A stretch of 9,220 bases of DNA from contig CANJSR010000176.1 of the NCBI GenBank assembly GCA_947476855.1, positions 1-9,220 of the forward strand. The letters run 5' to 3'. Below, one piece after another: positions 6,901 to 9,220 of the stretch (positions are counted from its first letter, which is position 1; every line of letters starts with the position of its first letter). The position numbers were made by a program, and so were the translations under genes. Source of the stretch: Acetobacteraceae bacterium. GTDB lineage: Bacteria > Pseudomonadota > Alphaproteobacteria > Acetobacterales > Acetobacteraceae. The notes beneath the pieces are model-generated. The model saw only the letters and a program-made list of their open reading frames with translations. It did no database searches and was not told the DNA's origin.

Positions 6901-7125
6901 CAGGCGGTAGCGGGCCCGGGAAGGCGCGTCGAACACGATGCGCCCGAAATCGGCGTGATTCCCGGTGCGGACCGCGACCGCCTCATTGGCCGGGCCTGGG
7001 GCCGAGGCTGGGGCCGGCGCTGGGGCCGGCGCCTGGGCTTCCGCCGGGGCGGTCCAAAGCCCCAACGCCAGCAGCAGAACCGCCGTCAACGCGATCTTCC
7101 TGGGCATTTTGTCCAGGTGTATCAT
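3973..7125 (-). CDS. Large secreted AMIN-like / Pro-rich / helical-repeat (TPR-type) protein, last gene of the flagellar operon
   Basis: A 1050-residue protein. Residues 1-30 are a signal peptide (MPRKIALTAVLLLALGLW core, cleavage near PAEA-Q), followed by an Ala-Pro repeat encoded by 12-base near-repeats around 7001-7036. Residues 48-137 form a beta domain (RTGNHADFGRIVFD ... LGSRVVIDIP) that resembles AMIN domains of envelope proteins. Residues 138-285 are a Pro/Ala/Lys linker of low complexity. Residues about 286-485 are beta-rich. From about 490 to the end the sequence is Ala/Leu-rich helical hairpins like degenerate TPRs. It should act in the periplasm, perhaps spanning it and binding peptidoglycan or flagellar parts. 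The start at 7125 is set by GGAGGA 6 bases upstream; an in-frame ATG at 7158 has none. It follows cheZ closely, so it is probably co-transcribed. Specific function unknown. Confidence 0.85.
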   Translation of the reverse strand: MIHLDKMPRKIALTAVLLLALGLWTAPAEAQAPAPAPAPASAPGPANEAVAVRTGNHADFGRIVFDAPSRARYRLTREGNQVTVTFADDVALGRPGKDPRNVSGLSVAGPRAVFTVPAGTRIREMRLGSRVVIDIPDPSAEPTPKTPEPRPKEAAVRPPPAPPKPAAGAEPVVAAKAAGPRPAAEPKALTQAPEGPKANDAPRKPEPTAAPKPSAPETPAAPTAKTATPPAPPTKAASASPPPAVPPPATPAPLAAPRVPVHADPPAPTSTPGPSADPPEPEPRGPLALVARRVPAPPNTDSPAIMLPFAENIGAALFQRETATLAVFAERRPIDLTHLRDDPVFSSATVHLLSNATLLRLPVPDGRSVSIAPSPQGWRVVVSPTAAPRQAIMPAFADGRVTFKTPGAANVVTLRDPDSGATLLVGTVARAGEAVTTERHTVEFNLPVTLRGILVEPLSDAVSLRVVPNGFVLSGPAEGLALSPPATMTNTMLAAARLTRRFRLPAMPIEGLAQRVLAHVREAASMPPLARGPARKVAAETMVALGMAAEADALLRVISEQDPKEAASPDTVMLKAIAALLAGRPNEARALADPRFGGTDEDALWRAVLLATRQEGSPEAAQLFASTAPLILLYPPMLRDRLLPLALETMVLGGSRAAAEEILAERPSDPLLRLPDALAKQARGDADGALKLFDEIAQGRDQLARAKAAVRAVELRLAKGLIEPAAAADALDRLLYAWRGDWRDLMLRRRIAELRQQSGGWRAALSILRDARGVFPTYGDHIKAWQQAAFADLVVGNDVDKLDPLELIGLVEENTDLLPANEQGDRLRDRLADRLLALDLPRRADVVLTRLMQTAPTEMGRVAFGTRLARMRLNEGDAEGALAALGQSSNPDLPPELKEQRLLISASSLGRMGNVNGALNALNGLDSLAADETRAMVLEQARDWAGAKRALGTLVRRTVPESGELDGAQQRALLRYATAAARAGDEATLSTLREKESTRMGEGPLGDMFRLLTADPVRAVADLGRAKQEIGLVRGVPAGLKALDAGARQP

Positions 7126-7131
7126 GGCTAT

Positions 7132-7137
7132 TCCTCC
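7132..7137 (-). promoter_or_regulatory. Shine-Dalgarno fixing the start of the large envelope protein
   Basis: The minus strand reads GGAGGA, ATAGCC, ATG at 7125. This moves the start 11 codons in from the longest reading frame and puts the signal peptide at the true N-terminus. Confidence 0.75.
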
Positions 7138-7160
7138 GGAAGTCGACCGGGTCGGCATGC

Positions 7161-7823
7161 TCAGTCAAAGCTGGCGAGCAGCTTGTCGATGTCCGATTGG
7201 TCCATCGCCATCGCGGGCAATTGCGGCCCGTTCAGCAGGCCTTCCTCCCCGACAGGCTCCGCCGAACGCGTCACCGCGACGGGGGGCGGGTGGCTGCCGA
7301 AGGTGGCGATGATGCTGCCGATCTTCGCCTCGATCGTTTTCAGGGTCGTGACCACCTTGGTGATGCGCTGGCCGGTGATGTCCTGGAAGCTGCATGCCTC
7401 ATAGATCTTTGTCGTGGCATCCTGCAGCCTGGTTCCGGCCTCTCCGGTGACCGTTTCGCCCACCTGATCCAGGGTCTCGCAGCTCTCCAGGATGCTGTGC
7501 GTGGCCGAGGCGGTGTGCGCGACGATCGCATCCAGTTCGTCGGTCGCGAACGGGATGTCGTGCTGCTTGATGTCGTCGACGCGCAGGGCCGCGATCTCGG
7601 CCTTGGCGCTGGCGATGGTCTGACCCAGCGCCTCGACCTCGGCCAGCAGGGTCGTGCCCTTGGGCGTGAGGTCGCCATGAATCGTCGACAGGACCGAGCG
7701 CACGACCTCGGCGATCACCTCCGGGTCCTGGTCCGGCCGGCGATCCTTGATGGATCGCAGGCGTTCGGCCAGGGCTTCCTGTTCGGCATACGGCGCCCGA
7801 TACGCCATCCGCGCGTCATCCAT
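7161..7823 (-). CDS. cheZ: Chemotaxis protein phosphatase CheZ
   Basis: A 220-residue cytoplasmic phosphatase that removes the phosphate from CheY-P and so resets flagellar rotation. The active-site motif is ACSFQDITGQRITKVV (143-158): Asp148 and Gln152 match Asp143 and Gln147 of E. coli CheZ, with Gln positioning the attacking water. Residues about 35-178 are the long helical hairpin that dimerises into a four-helix bundle. A Pro-containing flexible stretch (179-206) then leads to the C-terminal CheY-docking helix QSDIDKLLASFD (209-220). Length is typical. The start ATG lies inside the cheY stop region (ATGGATGA, 8-base overlap), with AAGGTG upstream within cheY. This suggests coupled translation of the phosphatase with its substrate. 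Many alphaproteobacteria lack CheZ and use a CheY sink, so its presence fits the Rhodospirillales-like assignment. Confidence 0.92.
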   Translation of the reverse strand: MDDARMAYRAPYAEQEALAERLRSIKDRRPDQDPEVIAEVVRSVLSTIHGDLTPKGTTLLAEVEALGQTIASAKAEIAALRVDDIKQHDIPFATDELDAIVAHTASATHSILESCETLDQVGETVTGEAGTRLQDATTKIYEACSFQDITGQRITKVVTTLKTIEAKIGSIIATFGSHPPPVAVTRSAEPVGEEGLLNGPQLPAMAMDQSDIDKLLASFD

Positions 7824-8202
7824 GGCCCAGCACCTTCTCGATCTTCTCCTTCAGGGTCTCGGCGTTGAAGGGCTTGACGATGTAGTTGGACACGCCGGCC
7901 TGCTTGGCGGCGATGACGTTCTCGGTCTTGCTTTCGGCGGTGATCATAATGAACGGCATCTGCTTCAGGCGGGCGTCGGCGCGCACTTCCTGGAGCAGTT
8001 GGAGACCCGTCATCGGCTGCATGTTCCAGTCGCTGATCACCAGGCCGAAGCTGCCGGCGCGCAGCTTGGACAGGGCCTCGGCGCCGTCCGTTGCCTCCTC
8101 GACATTGTTGAACTCGATCTGCTTCAGCAGGTTGCGGATGATACGAAGCATTGTCTTGTAGTCATCCACGATCAGCACGTTCATGGATTTGTCGATCGCC
8201 AT
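7816..8202 (-). CDS. cheY: CheY-like chemotaxis response regulator
   Basis: A 128-residue single receiver domain with no output domain. When phosphorylated, CheY binds the flagellar switch and changes motor rotation. All key residues are present one position later than in E. coli: acidic pair Asp13/Asp14, phosphoacceptor Asp58 in ISDWNMQPMTG, Thr88, Tyr107 (the aromatic switch residue) and Lys110 in YIVKPF. Trp59 next to the phosphoacceptor is also kept. The proline of the E. coli DWNMP motif is Gln62 here, followed by Pro63, a variant I associate with alphaproteobacterial CheYs. The ATG at 8202 has AAAGGATG upstream at about 8210-8217. The gene overlaps cheZ by 8 bases and follows the motE-like gene by 36. 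Pairing with CheZ makes this the motor-binding CheY rather than a sink, although that is inference. Confidence 0.94.
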   Translation of the reverse strand: MAIDKSMNVLIVDDYKTMLRIIRNLLKQIEFNNVEEATDGAEALSKLRAGSFGLVISDWNMQPMTGLQLLQEVRADARLKQMPFIMITAESKTENVIAAKQAGVSNYIVKPFNAETLKEKIEKVLGHG

Positions 8203-8238
8203 GGTCAGTCATCCTTTCGGTGTCGGAAGAGAACGCGC

Positions 8239-9030
8239 TCAGCCGTTCGGTGGTCGCGGTGGGGCGGGCGGCGGCTTGCTCGTCTGCTGCGGGGCCGCGG
8301 CATTGCGGGTTCGCAGACGGGCGAGTTCCTGGGTCAGCAGACGGGCCTTGTCCGGGTCCATGGCCGCGAGAACCGCGGCCGCTTTCCCGTCCTTCATCCG
8401 GTCCATCACCTGAACCAGGACCGGCATCGCGAGATCGTTGAAGATCGTCGCGGCGTCGCGTGGCTTCATGGTTTCGTAGAGTTTCACCAGGCCCTGCCAA
8501 CTGGCATCGTCCTGGCGGCGGCGGTCAGCCTCCAGCGCCTCAAGCCGCTGTTGCAGGCTCTGGAGTTCCTCGACCCGGGCCGAGAGCTTGTCCTGCGCGG
8601 CAGCCAGCACGGACTCGCGTTCACCCAGGACGGTTTCCCTTGCATCGAGTTCCTGGCGGCGCTGGCGCAGATCGAGCAGCACGGCCTTCTCGGCGGCGCT
8701 CAGGGCTGGTTCGGACGGCGGCGCGGGCGGCTGGGCCTGAGCCGTTTTCGGATCAGCCGGCTTCGCGTCGGCGGGTTTACCTTCGGCGGCTTTCGGATCG
8801 GCGGGCTTGGTATCCCCTGGCTTGGCATCACCGGGCTTGGCATCCCCGGGCTTGGGATCGGCGGGCTTCGGGTCCGCGGCGCGCGCGTTGCTCGACAGGA
8901 ACGACAGGTCGCCCCCCGCACCGGGCGTCGTCAGGGCGCGCACCAGCGTCACCGACTTCACCGCCAATAGCCCGGCGATCACGCCGATCGTCGCCGGCAG
9001 CCAGCGCGGCATGGGGAAGCGCAGGATCAT
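8239..9030 (-). CDS. MotE-like flagellar protein with MgtE N-terminal-like domain
   Basis: A 263-residue protein with four visible parts. A single membrane segment spans about 11-31 (short cytoplasmic N-terminus), after which comes a linker of five-residue repeats ADPKP/GDAKP (52-96). A highly charged coiled coil covers about 111-173. The fourth part is a helical domain (about 179-240, LVKLYETMKPRDAATIFNDL) like the N-terminal domain of MgtE, which also resembles the FliG middle domain. Proteins of this layout in alphaproteobacterial flagellar loci are called MotE; in Sinorhizobium MotE is a periplasmic chaperone for MotC. The linker and C-terminal part should be periplasmic here. It ends in a Pro-rich tail. 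The ATG at 9030 lies 34 bases after the upstream gene and has only a weak ribosome-binding site (GGGGCG); ATG at 9012 is an alternative. Family call good; precise role inferred. Confidence 0.82.
   Translation of the reverse strand: MILRFPMPRWLPATIGVIAGLLAVKSVTLVRALTTPGAGGDLSFLSSNARAADPKPADPKPGDAKPGDAKPGDTKPADPKAAEGKPADAKPADPKTAQAQPPAPPSEPALSAAEKAVLLDLRQRRQELDARETVLGERESVLAAAQDKLSARVEELQSLQQRLEALEADRRRQDDASWQGLVKLYETMKPRDAATIFNDLAMPVLVQVMDRMKDGKAAAVLAAMDPDKARLLTQELARLRTRNAAAPQQTSKPPPAPPRPPNG
8743..8877 (-). repeat. In-frame 15-base repeats encoding (A/G)D(P/A/T)KP pentapeptides
   Basis: Within the motE-like gene, nine near-copies of a 15-base unit (for example GGCTTGGCATCACCG / GGCTTGGCATCCCCG on the plus strand) encode residues 52-96. 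The central units at about 8805-8865 are the most alike at DNA level, which points to recent slippage or unequal exchange. Because units are multiples of three, copy-number changes alter linker length without breaking the frame. Confidence 0.75.
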
Positions 9031-9064
9031 GGCGGCGGTCGCCCCAGGCCGGACAGGGGATGGA

Positions 9065-9220
9065 TCATCGCGCCATCCTCAAGGCCTTCAGCAGGTCGCG
9101 TTCGGCCTGGCTACGCAGCCGGGTCTCTCCCGCCTCGGGCCGTTCGGCCGAGGCCATGGCCATCGCCGGCGCCTGGCCTTGGGGTTCATGCGTCAGCGGG
9201 CGTGCCGACCGGACCAGCCC
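9065..9220 (-). CDS. C-terminal 51 residues of a flagellar operon protein, probably DUF6468 family (partial)
   Basis: The reading frame enters from the window edge at 9220 and stops at TGA 9067-9065, 34 bases ahead of the motE-like start. The visible end is a polar, Ala/Pro-rich stretch (about 8-31) followed by a charged helix RLRSQAERDLLKALRMAR. That ending and the position directly before a MotE-like gene match my memory of DUF6468 proteins, small membrane-anchored proteins encoded in Rhodospirillales flagellar clusters. The N-terminal membrane segment and domain lie outside the window, so the family cannot be confirmed. Codon usage and frame agree with a real gene in the same operon. Function of the family is unknown beyond its flagellar context. 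Confidence 0.55.
   Translation of the reverse strand, partial: GLVRSARPLTHEPQGQAPAMAMASAERPEAGETRLRSQAERDLLKALRMAR

Noticed and set aside
5291..6910. Plus-strand open frame of 539 codons rich in Gly/Ala/Arg/Ser
   Set aside because: It lies opposite the Pro/Ala-rich linker, whose low complexity lacks stops on the other strand. No domain is recognisable.
8743..8877. CRISPR-like array
   Set aside because: The repeats are contiguous 15-base coding units without spacers and lie in frame in a gene.
7747..8970. Plus-strand open frame of 407 codons with GIGGLGI-type repeats
   Set aside because: It is antisense to cheY and the motE-like gene; the apparent Gly/Leu/Ile repeats are simply the reverse reading of the DKP pentapeptide repeats.

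Overview
This window is GC-rich chromosomal DNA from a motile, flagellated alphaproteobacterium. The most likely source is a member of Rhodospirillales or Acetobacteraceae. This is inferred from base composition, the flagellar order DUF6468-like / MotE-like / CheY / CheZ / large helical-repeat protein, the class 1B SpeD, and the CTAGAGC-type palindromic intergenic repeats. I see no phage, transposase, CRISPR, rRNA or tRNA.

Layout. Positions 39-1426 (+ strand) hold three small genes: a MarR-family regulator, a free methionine-(R)-sulfoxide reductase (msrC type, all three catalytic-region cysteines present), and a NIPSNAP-family protein. They converge on a minus-strand crotonase-fold gene (1475-2242), with a perfect 11-bp hairpin between the two. 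Positions 2307-2413 carry two adjacent large palindromic repeats; the outer end of the second supplies the stop codon of speE. The minus-strand pair speD-speE (3816 to 2410) converts S-adenosylmethionine and putrescine to spermidine. It is preceded by a structured leader of about 156 bases.

From 9220 down to 3973 lies a tightly packed minus-strand flagellar/chemotaxis operon. It contains the C-terminus of a protein resembling the DUF6468 flagellar family, a MotE-like membrane-anchored protein with a pentapeptide-repeat linker, CheY, CheZ (8-base overlap with cheY), and a secreted 1050-residue protein. That protein has an N-terminal AMIN-like beta domain, a Pro/Ala-rich linker and a long helical-repeat half. 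CheY and CheZ are a matched pair: response regulator and its phosphatase. The operon promoter is outside the window.

Most of the window is orthodox. The less ordinary points are the speD leader (a 9-bp GGGG-loop hairpin and a short reading frame whose stop overlaps the GTG start of speD as GTGA), the composite palindromes at the end of speE, the active-site pattern of the crotonase (which favours isomerase over hydratase), and the uncharacterised large envelope protein that ends the chemotaxis operon. No clearly new system is evident.
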